A stretch of 64,000 nucleotides of DNA. Source: Fibrobacter sp. UWB5. GTDB taxonomy: Bacteria > Fibrobacterota > Fibrobacteria > Fibrobacterales > Fibrobacteraceae. Of this stretch, positions 25,003 to 32,629 are shown piece by piece (the stretch's first letter is position 1; every line of letters starts with the position of its first letter). Where the stretch lies: NCBI RefSeq assembly GCF_002210295.1, contig NZ_MWQH01000002.1, positions 62,001-126,000 of the forward strand. The letters are read 5' to 3'. Made by a program: the position numbers and the translations under genes. The notes under the pieces were generated by a model, which did no database searches, had not been told where the DNA came from, and was given only the letters and a program-made list of their open reading frames with translations.

Positions 25003-25848
25003 CTAGAGGATAAAGGTACGGCCCGCATAAACGAATACGCGGTGTTCCAACCAGAGCTTGAGGGCGGCCGAAAGCGTGCGCTTTTCGATATCCTTACCCA
25101 GTTCCACAAGTTCATCGATGCTGGCGGTTTCGGGCACGCGCTGGATGTCCTGGCAAATAATCGGGCCCTGGTCCAGGTCTTCGGTGGCGAAGTGGGCGGT
25201 AGCACCGATAATTTTCACACCCTTGTGCCATGCCTGGTGGTAGGGCTTGGCGCCCTTGAAGGCCGGCAAGAATCCGTGGTGAATATTGATAATGCGGTAT
25301 TTGAATTCCTCTGTAAAGGCTTCGCTCAAAATCTGCATATAACGGGCGAGGACCACCGTATCCGTCTTGGTTTCGGCGATAATTTCGCGGAAACGGTTCT
25401 CGGGAATGCTCTTGTCCGGGTTCGACGGCACATAGTAGAACGGTACGCCGAAGGTGCCGCCCACGGGGCCGAGGTCGGGGTGGTTACCCACGATGCAGCT
25501 GAACTCGCAGGGGAGGTCGCCATCGCGATGCTTGAGCAAAAGGTCATAAAGGCAGTGGTCCGTCTTCGAGACGAAGATGGCAACGCGTTCAATTTTGGTG
25601 GTATCGAACAATTTCCAGTTCAGGTGGAGGTGGCCTTCCAGGGTCTCCAGGTGCTTGCGGACTTCTTCGATATTTTCGGATTCCGCTTCAAAAACGGCAC
25701 GTAGAAAGAAAGTTTCGATATCTTTTGCCGTATGTTGCTGTAAATCAACAATGTTGGCGCCCGCCTTGGCGAGCACCTGGGTTGTTCCGGCAATAAGGCC
25801 CTTTTGGTCAGGGCAATGAATCTGCAAAATATAACGAGTAATAGCCAT
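25003..25848 (-). CDS. purU: Formyltetrahydrofolate deformylase
   Basis: PurU hydrolyses 10-formyltetrahydrofolate to formate and tetrahydrofolate, feeding formate-dependent purine synthesis and balancing one-carbon pools. The 281-residue protein has an N-terminal ACT domain (ITRYILQIHCPDQKGLIAGTT). The catalytic formyltransferase-like domain shows NHHPDLGP-like SCIVGNHPD, INIHHGFLPAFKGAKPY and GATAHFATEDLDQGPIICQD. TAATTTTG sits 4 nt before the ATG with no ribosome-binding site, suggesting a leaderless transcript. It heads the purU-pyrE run. Confidence 0.93.
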   Translation of the reverse strand: MAITRYILQIHCPDQKGLIAGTTQVLAKAGANIVDLQQHTAKDIETFFLRAVFEAESENIEEVRKHLETLEGHLHLNWKLFDTTKIERVAIFVSKTDHCLYDLLLKHRDGDLPCEFSCIVGNHPDLGPVGGTFGVPFYYVPSNPDKSIPENRFREIIAETKTDTVVLARYMQILSEAFTEEFKYRIINIHHGFLPAFKGAKPYHQAWHKGVKIIGATAHFATEDLDQGPIICQDIQRVPETASIDELVELGKDIEKRTLSAALKLWLEHRVFVYAGRTFIL

Positions 25849-25852
25849 AGCC

Positions 25853-25860
25853 CAAAATTA
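25853..25860 (-). promoter_or_regulatory. Promoter element (TAATTTTG) of purU
   Basis: The octamer fits TAnnTTTG and ends 5 nt before the purU ATG. Confidence 0.5.
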
Positions 25861-25948
25861 TAAAATCGCAGGGATTAAGTCTTTGCTCTCCTTCCGAAAA
25901 TCTAAAATATTCTAACTTTAAAACGAAAACTTTATACGAGAAGGAAAA

Positions 25949-27064
25949 ATGAGTCGTAAATTCTCTTTCAAGTCTATGATTGCCGTCGTATTCGGTATGG
26001 CTGTTGTCCAGGCCGTTGCTGTTCCGCAGAAGTCCTGGGATGCTATTTATAACGCCGAAGGCGAAGGTGATTATTCCGCTGCCAAGATCGATGGCAAGAT
26101 TCGTTTCGGTAAGTACACGCACTATAAGGAAGTCCAGCCGGTTTCTTTCAAGGTTTCTGACAGCCTGTTCGCTTTCTCTGTTGCCGGTAACATGACCGTT
26201 CCTGCCGACAAGATCGAAAAGGAAGGCTTCTACAACAAGTGCAACGAAACCATGGAAGCGTGGATTTCTTTCTTTAACAAGCCGCGCGATTTCGGTGGTG
26301 AACAGCTTGTCATCAATATTGCTGGCGTCGACCTCGCTTGTGGCGACGAACTTTTTGCCGTGGGTGATTTGCGCATCAAGTTCACGAACCCCAAGGCTCA
26401 AGAAGCATGGGCTACTAACCTGGAAGGCCGTGAAAAGTACAAGCGTGAAAAGGTGGTGGAATACCGCCGCGCCGAACAGGAACATCGCGCTTCACTCCGC
26501 GACGTTTCGGGCATGGTCAAGGACCCGCGTGATGGCCAGGTGTACCGCACTATCAAGGTCGAAGGCCGTGAATGGTTCGCCCAGAACGTGAACTACAATG
26601 TCGAAGGTCATTCCTGGTGCTATGAAGACAAGGAAAATTACTGCGCCCGCGGTGGTCGTCTGTATGACTTGGAAGGCGCCCGTAAGGCATGCCCCGAAGG
26701 CTGGCACCTGCCGCGTGACCGCGAATGGATGGACTTGCTGACAGGCCTTACCAAGTGCTATGACGGCGTGGACAAGTGCGAAAAGTTTGCAAACAAGATG
26801 AAGGCTACTACCGGTTGGCAGGGCGGTGGCGGTACCGACGAATACGGCTTCTCTGTCTTCTCTTCGGGTTACCGCAAGATGGTGGGTAAGTCTATCGTCC
26901 GCTACGAAGACATGGGTGAATACGCTGGCTTCTGGTCTGCACAGAACGGCCGTAACGAAACCATTTGGATTTGGGCGATGGGTCGTATGAGCGACCAGAT
27001 GGTTCGCCAGCTGGTGCCGAGCAAGACCAACGCCTACTCCGTCCGCTGCATCAATGGTAACTAA
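25949..27064 (+). CDS. Exported protein with Fibrobacter succinogenes major (FISUMP) domain
   Basis: The 371-residue protein has a signal peptide (1-25). A region of ~160 residues without a recognised family follows, including a conserved Cys pair (NKCNET, DLACGDE). The FISUMP domain (TIGR02145) occupies ~190-371. Its hallmarks are DPRDGQVYRTIKVEGREWFAQN, NYCARGGRLYDLEGARKACPEGWHLP, a KMKATTGWQGGGGTDEYGFS segment and the C-terminal AYSVRCINGN. This domain is highly duplicated in Fibrobacter and is thought to be extracellular; its ligand is unknown. It is the clearest taxonomic marker in the window. It is monocistronic, with TAACTTTA upstream and a terminator downstream. Confidence 0.9.
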   Translation: MSRKFSFKSMIAVVFGMAVVQAVAVPQKSWDAIYNAEGEGDYSAAKIDGKIRFGKYTHYKEVQPVSFKVSDSLFAFSVAGNMTVPADKIEKEGFYNKCNETMEAWISFFNKPRDFGGEQLVINIAGVDLACGDELFAVGDLRIKFTNPKAQEAWATNLEGREKYKREKVVEYRRAEQEHRASLRDVSGMVKDPRDGQVYRTIKVEGREWFAQNVNYNVEGHSWCYEDKENYCARGGRLYDLEGARKACPEGWHLPRDREWMDLLTGLTKCYDGVDKCEKFANKMKATTGWQGGGGTDEYGFSVFSSGYRKMVGKSIVRYEDMGEYAGFWSAQNGRNETIWIWAMGRMSDQMVRQLVPSKTNAYSVRCINGN

Positions 27065-27085
27065 TCTTTAGTTGACATTCAACAA

Positions 27086-27115
27086 AGAAAGGCTCCCGAA
27101 CGGGAGCCCTTTCTG
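27086..27115. terminator. Bidirectional terminator between the FISUMP gene and argS
   Basis: A stem pairs GGCTCCC (27091-27097) with GGGAGCC (27102-27108), with AAAG/CTTT flanks that can act for both convergent transcripts. Confidence 0.75.
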
Positions 27116-27151
27116 TATTATGTAGCGAGAAGCTCGCGCCGAAGGCACGGC

Positions 27152-28879
27152 TTACATCTGGCGGATCGGGAAGAGGCCGAGCAAGTCAAGCACGTTTTCG
27201 AGCACGATCTGCGTTGCCTGCACCAAGAAGAGTCTGGACTTTTCTTCGGCGCTGCCAAGCACGCGGTCTTCGTGGATGAACTTGTGTGCGGCTTCTGCGA
27301 TTTCGAGAGCGTACTGGGCGAGAACGCTCGGTTCGTCACCGGCGACAGCGTCCAGAATCTTCTTGCCCTTCTTCGACAGGATGTTGATGAGGCTGTAAGC
27401 GGCATCGTCGCCGAGTTCGGCAAAGTTCACGTCCTTGATTGCGGCGGCGAGGTCCGCGCGTTCAATGCCGGCCTTGCGCATGATGCTGCACAGGCGCACG
27501 TGGGCGTTCTGCACATACGGACCGGTGTCGCCTTCGAAGCTCATCACGGCGTCCCAATCGAAACGCACATCCTTCAGGCGGCTGTTCTTGAGGTCGTTGA
27601 AGGTGAGTGCGCTGATACCGATCTGGCGAGCGATGAGTTCCTTGTTTTCGAGGTTCGGATTCTTCTCGTCAATGAATTCGAGAATCTTCTTCTGGGCGGC
27701 TTCAATCACGTCGCGCAACAGGCTGGCAGTACCCGTACGGGTCTTGCCCTTTTCCCATTTGCCGTCGACCAACTGCAGAATTACGCCGAACGGAATGTGG
27801 TACATGTCCTTGTACCATTCGCGGCCCATCTTCTTGAGCACGTGGAATACCTGCTTGAAGTGGAGAGCCTGTCCGAGGTCCACCACGTAAAGGCACTTGT
27901 CGAAGTTGTATTCCTTCTTGCGGTAGCAGGCGGCGGCCAAGTCGCGGGTTGCGTACAAAGTAGAGCCATCGCTCTTACGGATAAGGCAGGGGTTCAGGTC
28001 AAATTCGTCGAGCATCACCACGTCCAAATCCTGACTCTTCACCATCAAATTCTTTTCGCGGAGTTCGTCGAGAATGGCCGGAATCTTGTCTTCGAAGAAG
28101 GATTCGCCGGTGTAATGGTCAAAGCCTACGCCCATCATGTCGTAAATACGCATGAGTTCCTTGAGCGTTGCCGCACGGAAGGCGGTCCAAAGCTTGCGGT
28201 AGAATTCATCGCCCTGTTCGAGCTTGGTGAATGCGGCGCGTGCTTCGTCTTCGAGCCCCGGCTCTTCCTTGCTGGCCTTGGAGAAGGCTGCGTAAAGGAT
28301 GTTGAGTTCCTTCACGGTCAGGCTATCGAGTGTGGCGTCGTCTGTCGGGCGCTTTTCGCGCAGGTACATCACGATGAGCTTGCCGAAAGCGGTACCCCAG
28401 TCGCCCAGGTGGTTAATGCGTTCCACCTTGTAGCCGGCGGCCTTGTAAATGCGGGAAAGCGAGTTTCCGATCATTGTCGAACGCAGGTGGTGGAAGGCGA
28501 GTTCCTTACCGATGTTGGGGGAGCTGAAGTCGATGCAAACGACCTTGCCGTTCGGCGCGGCGTGTCCGTATTCCAGACCCTTGGCGGCGATTTCTTCGAG
28601 AGTGGACTTCGCGAGGAATCCGCGGTCGATGAAGAAGTTCAGGTAACCGTTCACGGCTTCCACCTTCGAAAGGCCGGCGGGGAGCTTCACCTGTGCGGCG
28701 AGGTCTTCGGCAATCATCTTCGGGGCCTTGCGCATTACCTTTGCGAGCGAGAAGCACGGAATAGTGAAGTTGCCGTGGCTGGTGTCAGGCGGCACAGAGA
28801 TAAGCTTGAGGGCGGCTTCCTTTTCGAAGGAACCGGTAGCGGCCAGCGCTTCTGCGATTTCTTGCTCAAACGAGTTCAT
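27152..28879 (-). CDS. argS: Arginyl-tRNA synthetase
   Basis: This class I enzyme charges tRNA-Arg. The ~575-residue protein has the N-terminal additional domain and an HIGH-type motif in SSPNIGKELAFHHLRST (near residue 120). It also has INHLGDWGTAFG and the C-terminal anticodon-binding DALR-type helices (GPYVQNAHVRLCSI onward). The KMSKS loop is degenerate (KGKTRTGTA). The ATG at 28879 is preferred to the GTG two codons earlier. The gene overlaps rsfS by 14 nt and closes the LytR_C-rsfS-argS operon. Confidence 0.93.
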   Translation of the reverse strand: MNSFEQEIAEALAATGSFEKEAALKLISVPPDTSHGNFTIPCFSLAKVMRKAPKMIAEDLAAQVKLPAGLSKVEAVNGYLNFFIDRGFLAKSTLEEIAAKGLEYGHAAPNGKVVCIDFSSPNIGKELAFHHLRSTMIGNSLSRIYKAAGYKVERINHLGDWGTAFGKLIVMYLREKRPTDDATLDSLTVKELNILYAAFSKASKEEPGLEDEARAAFTKLEQGDEFYRKLWTAFRAATLKELMRIYDMMGVGFDHYTGESFFEDKIPAILDELREKNLMVKSQDLDVVMLDEFDLNPCLIRKSDGSTLYATRDLAAACYRKKEYNFDKCLYVVDLGQALHFKQVFHVLKKMGREWYKDMYHIPFGVILQLVDGKWEKGKTRTGTASLLRDVIEAAQKKILEFIDEKNPNLENKELIARQIGISALTFNDLKNSRLKDVRFDWDAVMSFEGDTGPYVQNAHVRLCSIMRKAGIERADLAAAIKDVNFAELGDDAAYSLINILSKKGKKILDAVAGDEPSVLAQYALEIAEAAHKFIHEDRVLGSAEEKSRLFLVQATQIVLENVLDLLGLFPIRQM

Positions 28880-29282
28880 CTTCACTGCTCTTCTTCTTGG
28901 AGGTCTTCTTCACAAAGTCATTTTCGTCGAGAGTTTCAACGGTGCCGTCGGCGTACAGACGGTCCAGGGAAATCTCGTTGCGCTTTTCTTCTTCGAACAG
29001 GTGAACCATCAGGTCAAGGCCTGCGTCGAACACGGCCCAGCGCACTCCTTCCTTGTATTCCACGCCCACGGACGGAATGTTGGCGGCCTTGAATTCCTTG
29101 CGGAGTTCATTCAAAATGGCCTGCATCTGGGCTTCGCTTTCGCAAGTGGCGACAAGGAAAAAGTCGGTCACGTCCTTGATACCGCGAAGGTCAATCAACT
29201 GGACGTCCTGGGCGCGCAATTCAAAAAGAATGCTGGCGCCGATATTTACGGACTCTGGCAGGTCTTTGATTTTTGTTGTCAT
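28866..29282 (-). CDS. rsfS: Ribosome silencing factor RsfS
   Basis: RsfS binds ribosomal protein L14 and blocks subunit joining in starvation. The 138-residue protein has the family core: DVQLIDLRGIKDVTDFFLVATCES, VGVEYKEGVRWAVFDAGLDLMVHLFEEEKR and SLDRLYADG (split here by family blocks). The C-terminus adds a short Lys/Ser/Asp tail. It overlaps the upstream LytR_C gene by 4 nt and argS by 14 nt. The rsfS-LytR_C adjacency is common in several phyla. Confidence 0.93.
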   Translation of the reverse strand: MTTKIKDLPESVNIGASILFELRAQDVQLIDLRGIKDVTDFFLVATCESEAQMQAILNELRKEFKAANIPSVGVEYKEGVRWAVFDAGLDLMVHLFEEEKRNEISLDRLYADGTVETLDENDFVKKTSKKKSSEDELV

Positions 29283-29707
29283 TTTTCTTCTCCCTGTTCG
29301 GGTTCTATGATTTGATTAAAGTCTTTTCCGATGTATACGGCGGCATCGACGACAGCGCGGTCGCTATGGACAATCAGCACGTTGTCGGTCTTGAGCGCTT
29401 GGGCAAGAGCCTTCGCGCCTTCCCATTCGGGGTTCCTAAGCACAAGAACGGTCTCGTCGTAATTTTGCAGACGGTCGTTTCTGGAGCTTACAATGTCAAA
29501 GCCGTTGTCGCGCAGGTAAGAGCGCATCTTGGCTGCCGCGCCCTGCATGCCGCAACTGTTCAACACTTCGACATCGCCCTTGTAGGTACGCTTGACCTTT
29601 ACGACTTGGGGCTTCTTTTCTTCTTCACATCCCGTCAAAAGAAATGCCGCTAAAACGGCCATGACGGCAAATGAAAAAGGAAATGTTTTGGAACGGCTTT
29701 TGTTCAT
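29279..29707 (-). CDS. Lipoprotein with LytR C-terminal domain
   Basis: The 142-residue protein has a lipoprotein signal (AAFLLTGC near 21-28). A LytR_C domain follows: VEVLNSCGMQGAAAKMRSYL, GFDIVSSRNDRLQNYDETVV and VLIVHSDRAVVDAAVYIGKD. These domains are found in envelope proteins and are of uncertain function. TAGATTTG lies 9 nt before the ATG, and the gene heads the operon with rsfS and argS. Confidence 0.82.
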   Translation of the reverse strand: MNKSRSKTFPFSFAVMAVLAAFLLTGCEEEKKPQVVKVKRTYKGDVEVLNSCGMQGAAAKMRSYLRDNGFDIVSSRNDRLQNYDETVLVLRNPEWEGAKALAQALKTDNVLIVHSDRAVVDAAVYIGKDFNQIIEPEQGEEK

Positions 29708-29716
29708 TTTCTAGTG

Positions 29717-29724
29717 CAAATCTA
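29717..29724 (-). promoter_or_regulatory. Promoter element (TAGATTTG) of the LytR_C-rsfS-argS operon
   Basis: The octamer fits TAnnTTTG and lies immediately upstream of the first gene of the operon. Confidence 0.5.
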
Positions 29725-29759
29725 GAAAAATGTGAACTGCTGTCATAATGTTATTTGTC

Positions 29760-30347
29760 TTACCTGCAGTAATAAGGCGTTCTCCAAGGACATCCGCCAT
29801 ACAAGTAGCGGTAGGGCCCGTACGCCTTGAACGCATCGTTTTCGTTCACGAACATGACTCTGAACGACATGTTGTCATTGGGCTTGTACTCCAAGGCGAT
29901 GTCGGGTATGACAACGCCTACGTTTCCTTGGCGGGCATCTTCCTTGGCGATGGGGGTTCCAAAGCGGAAATTCGAATACAGCGGCATCCAAAGTCCCACG
30001 TTTGCGTATAAATGAAGCTCCGGAGTGAATTCGTAGGCGAGATGCGCCATGTAGCTTTGCTGGGCAAAACTTCCGAAGGTTCCCCCCATAAAACTCACGG
30101 AATAGGTGTAGGCGACTTTGAGGGCGGGGTCAAAGGTTTCGTGTCTTACCAGGCGATCGGGGTCGAAATGTTCGCGGTTCCAGGGAATTCCGTCGTCTGG
30201 AACCACGTAGACGGTATCGACAATCGTGTCCTTTGCGGCTGTTTTTACAAGGGAAGAATCGTTTTTGCTAACAACAGAGTCTGCCTTTACGGGACTTTCC
30301 GCAAAAGCAAATGCAGTAAGGACTATGGTTAGCAATAAAAATCGCAT
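29760..30347 (-). CDS. Exported protein, small probable outer-membrane barrel
   Basis: The 195-residue protein has a signal peptide (1-16). A Ser/Val/Asp spacer follows, then strand-like segments from ~75 (LKVAYTYSVSFMGG, YMAHLAYEFTPELHLYANVGLW, VIPDIALEYKPNDNMSFRVMFV). It ends in a Tyr/Gly/Pro/Cys-rich tail (YLYGGCPWRTPYYCR) in place of the usual C-terminal aromatic strand. No family is recognised. It starts 23 nt after panD in the same direction. Confidence 0.62.
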   Translation of the reverse strand: MRFLLLTIVLTAFAFAESPVKADSVVSKNDSSLVKTAAKDTIVDTVYVVPDDGIPWNREHFDPDRLVRHETFDPALKVAYTYSVSFMGGTFGSFAQQSYMAHLAYEFTPELHLYANVGLWMPLYSNFRFGTPIAKEDARQGNVGVVIPDIALEYKPNDNMSFRVMFVNENDAFKAYGPYRYLYGGCPWRTPYYCR

Positions 30348-30370
30348 GGCTAGAATATAGCAAATGCGAA

Positions 30371-30718
30371 TTAGACGATTTCGTTCTTGTTATTGACGTG
30401 GATAACTGTAGGCTTCCACGTTTTGGCTTCTTCTTCGCTCATGGTTGCATAAGCCACGATAATCACGAGATCGCCGGGCTGAACAAGTCGTGCGGCAGCG
30501 CCGTTCAGGCAAATCACGCCGGAACCGGCAGGGCCTTCAATGACATAAGTGTCCAGGCGGTTGCCGTTGTTCACGTCAAGAACGCCCACTTTTTCGAAGG
30601 GAAGAATGTTGGCTGCATCCATCAAGTCGCGGGCAATAGTAATCGAACCCTCGTAATTGAGGTTTGCGTCGGTTACAGTTGCGCGATGAATTTTGCTCTT
30701 GAGTAATTCTAGCTGCAT
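30371..30718 (-). CDS. panD: Aspartate 1-decarboxylase
   Basis: PanD makes beta-alanine for pantothenate and coenzyme A. The 115-residue proenzyme shows the self-cleavage site YEGSIT with Gly24-Ser25, which yields the pyruvoyl group. Other family motifs are [20 protein letters not shown] and [15 protein letters not shown]. The ATG at 30718 is chosen because it matches the conserved N-terminus. The longer open frame overlaps the upstream gene. It lies 7 nt after the 30726-31484 gene. Confidence 0.95.
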   Translation of the reverse strand: MQLELLKSKIHRATVTDANLNYEGSITIARDLMDAANILPFEKVGVLDVNNGNRLDTYVIEGPAGSGVICLNGAAARLVQPGDLVIIVAYATMSEEEAKTWKPTVIHVNNKNEIV

Positions 30719-30725
30719 GATGCGC

Positions 30726-31484
30726 TTAGAACTTGACATTGAAGAATCCCGCAACACCCTTTTCCGGGGTCGGGAGAATGCCGTAGCTGAAGCGGTTTGC
30801 GTCCGGGTTGCTGTCCCACTGGGTGCTGAAGAAAGCGTCAGCAAAGGACCAAATGTGTGCACCAGCCACAAAAATCAAACCATACCACCAAGCGGAATTG
30901 CCGTCAATGGCGAGGTAAACTGTTGCGCCTACACTCACACCCCAAAGGGCGTCAATCCAGATAGCCTTCATGGATTCTTGCTTGTGCCACTGATACAGCG
31001 AGGGAACAAGAAGAGAAAGATAGGCGTAACCCTGGTCGCCAGAGTGGTTGCGGTAGGAACGGTCAATATCTGCGTCTTCGAGGCCGCCAGAACGCTGGGC
31101 GAGCCATTCTTCTTCAGAAACGCCGAGCTTTTCCCAGGGCTTCTGCAAATATTCGGAGGGACGGACACCCATTTCGACGAGGTGCGTCAACTTGTCTCTT
31201 GTAACGCCTTCCTGCTTGGCCTGCTGGAATTCCCATTGGGTCAGGCCCATTTCTTCGTAGTTGAATCCCTGCCATTCGTCGGCAGTTGCAGATGCTTCGC
31301 CAACGCTTGCGCTGGAAGCTTCTTCGGCGTCGCTGCTGTTGTCGTCAGCAAAACCGTCGTCTGTTGTTTCCTCGGAGGCCCCGTAAGAATAGGAATCTTC
31401 GGAAGATTCGTCGTCGTCAAACTGTGCGAACGCAATGGAGCCGCACAAAAGCACCGTTGTGAGAATCTTGCACCAATTCGCCAT
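30726..31484 (-). CDS. Exported membrane protein, third PG/PS-type paralogue
   Basis: This 252-residue protein has a signal peptide (1-20). A Ser/Asp/Glu/Ala-rich acidic linker (~21-65) is followed by a helical region that includes [16 protein letters not shown] and [15 protein letters not shown] membrane-like region (~145-205) contains [11 protein letters not shown] and two hydrophobic spans. The C-terminus reads FFNVKF. The plan resembles the proteins at 7518-8990 and 8990-9700. GGAAG 5-9 nt ahead favours the ATG at 31484 over a TTG five codons earlier. It precedes panD by 7 nt, but its function is unknown. Confidence 0.68.
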   Translation of the reverse strand: MANWCKILTTVLLCGSIAFAQFDDDESSEDSYSYGASEETTDDGFADDNSSDAEEASSASVGEASATADEWQGFNYEEMGLTQWEFQQAKQEGVTRDKLTHLVEMGVRPSEYLQKPWEKLGVSEEEWLAQRSGGLEDADIDRSYRNHSGDQGYAYLSLLVPSLYQWHKQESMKAIWIDALWGVSVGATVYLAIDGNSAWWYGLIFVAGAHIWSFADAFFSTQWDSNPDANRFSYGILPTPEKGVAGFFNVKF

Positions 31485-31506
31485 CGTTTCTTCCTTCAAA
31501 AAATAA

Positions 31507-31590
31507 TGCCGGGGGAGGGAATCGAACCCTCACACTCTCGCGAGTACCGGATTTTGAGTCCGGCGCGTCTACCAATTTCACCACCCCGGC
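31507..31590 (-). tRNA. tRNA-Leu (anticodon CAA)
   Basis: The 84-nt class II tRNA has acceptor GCCGGGG/CCCCGGC, anticodon loop CTCAAAA in CCGGA/TCCGG (anticodon CAA, codon UUG), a long variable arm (ACTCGCGAGAGT) and T loop TTCGATT. CCA is not encoded. Confidence 0.95.
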
Positions 31591-31612
31591 TCGGGGTTTG
31601 CTCAAATATAGA

Positions 31613-31620
31613 ACAATTTG
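31613..31620 (-). promoter_or_regulatory. Promoter element (TATATTTG) of tRNA-Leu
   Basis: The same octamer as at the tRNA-Glu genes lies 22 nt before the tRNA 5' end on the minus strand. A -35 match is weak. Confidence 0.55.
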
Positions 31621-31669
31621 TGTTTTTTTGCAGGGGAAAAATGCGAAAAAAGCGCTTTTTTGTGCAAAT

Positions 31670-32587
31670 TTACCTTTTCAAAAGGGGCTGATATTCAATT
31701 TTAAGGGGTGCAAGCTTACTTGCTGCGAAATCGACAGCTTGATCTTTGGTTTCGAATTTGCCCGTTTGGACCAAATAAAGCGTTTTTTCGCCGCGAGGTT
31801 GCTCTATAATTGTGCAGGCGATTTTTTGCTTTTTCAGATTCGAAACCAGTAAGTCTGCATTAGATTTTGTTCCAAATGCGCCCAATTGCAAAGTCCAGTA
31901 TTCTGCCGATGCGGTGGCGGTGGTCGTAGGCGCTGTTGCGGGAGCCGGTGTAGCGACGGGAGCTGTGGCGACAGGTGCCGCGGCTTTAGGTTGTTCGACT
32001 GCAGGTGCCGGTTCGGCAACGACGGGCTTGGGTTCCGGAGCGGCTACCTTTGCGGGTTCGGCGGCAGGAGCGTCCTTTGCCTTCGATGCGGTTTGAATTG
32101 CTTTGAGAGAATCCGGATTGTTTAGCAGGTTGCAGCGTTCGTTCAGGTCTTCCGATTTTACCTTTGCCTTAACGGCCTTGCAAACCTTCTGCAGTACAAT
32201 AGCTTGGTGCGGGTGCGAAGTTTCGATTGCCTGAATCAAGTCTTCGGCGGCCTTGTCATACTTGCCAAGGTAGAGCCTGAACTGGGCGCTCGTCATCATC
32301 AGGTCCGAATAAATCGCTCTTTGCGGATTCGTCGTCTTGATCAGACTGTCGAGACGGTTGCCTGCAATCTTGAACGACTGCGCGCTCCCCATTTGCGAAA
32401 GGGCGAGTACGTTCCACAAGTAGCATTCGGCGCGCAGGGAATCCGGTTCCTTGGGACAGGCGGCTTCGTAGGCGGCAGCGGCTTCTTTCCAGTTGCCGGC
32501 AACGTATGCCTTTTGCGCATCAGCCATCGTCTGTGCGAATGCGGCTGTTGCAAAAATCGCTGTTAAAGTAATCAGTATTTTTTTCAT
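31670..32587 (-). CDS. Exported SPOR-domain protein with helical repeats
   Basis: The 305-residue protein has a signal peptide (1-18). TPR-like helices follow (~20-150; e.g. AQKAYVAGNWKEAAAAYEAAC). An Ala/Pro/Val-rich linker spans ~160-225, and a C-terminal SPOR domain runs ~228-305 (YWTLQLGAFGTKSNADLLVSNL, then YLVQTGKF). SPOR domains bind denuded peptidoglycan at the septum, so a periplasmic cell-wall role is likely. The ATG at 32587 is preferred to the GTG two codons upstream. It lies 42 nt after miaB. Confidence 0.85.
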   Translation of the reverse strand: MKKILITLTAIFATAAFAQTMADAQKAYVAGNWKEAAAAYEAACPKEPDSLRAECYLWNVLALSQMGSAQSFKIAGNRLDSLIKTTNPQRAIYSDLMMTSAQFRLYLGKYDKAAEDLIQAIETSHPHQAIVLQKVCKAVKAKVKSEDLNERCNLLNNPDSLKAIQTASKAKDAPAAEPAKVAAPEPKPVVAEPAPAVEQPKAAAPVATAPVATPAPATAPTTTATASAEYWTLQLGAFGTKSNADLLVSNLKKQKIACTIIEQPRGEKTLYLVQTGKFETKDQAVDFAASKLAPLKIEYQPLLKR

Positions 32588-32629
32588 TTTCACTAATCCA
32601 ACTTCCTACTGTCTACTTCCTACTTCTTA

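Noticed and set aside
27272-29092. A 606-codon open frame on the plus strand across argS and rsfS
   Set aside because: It is antisense to recognised genes; the length reflects codon bias.
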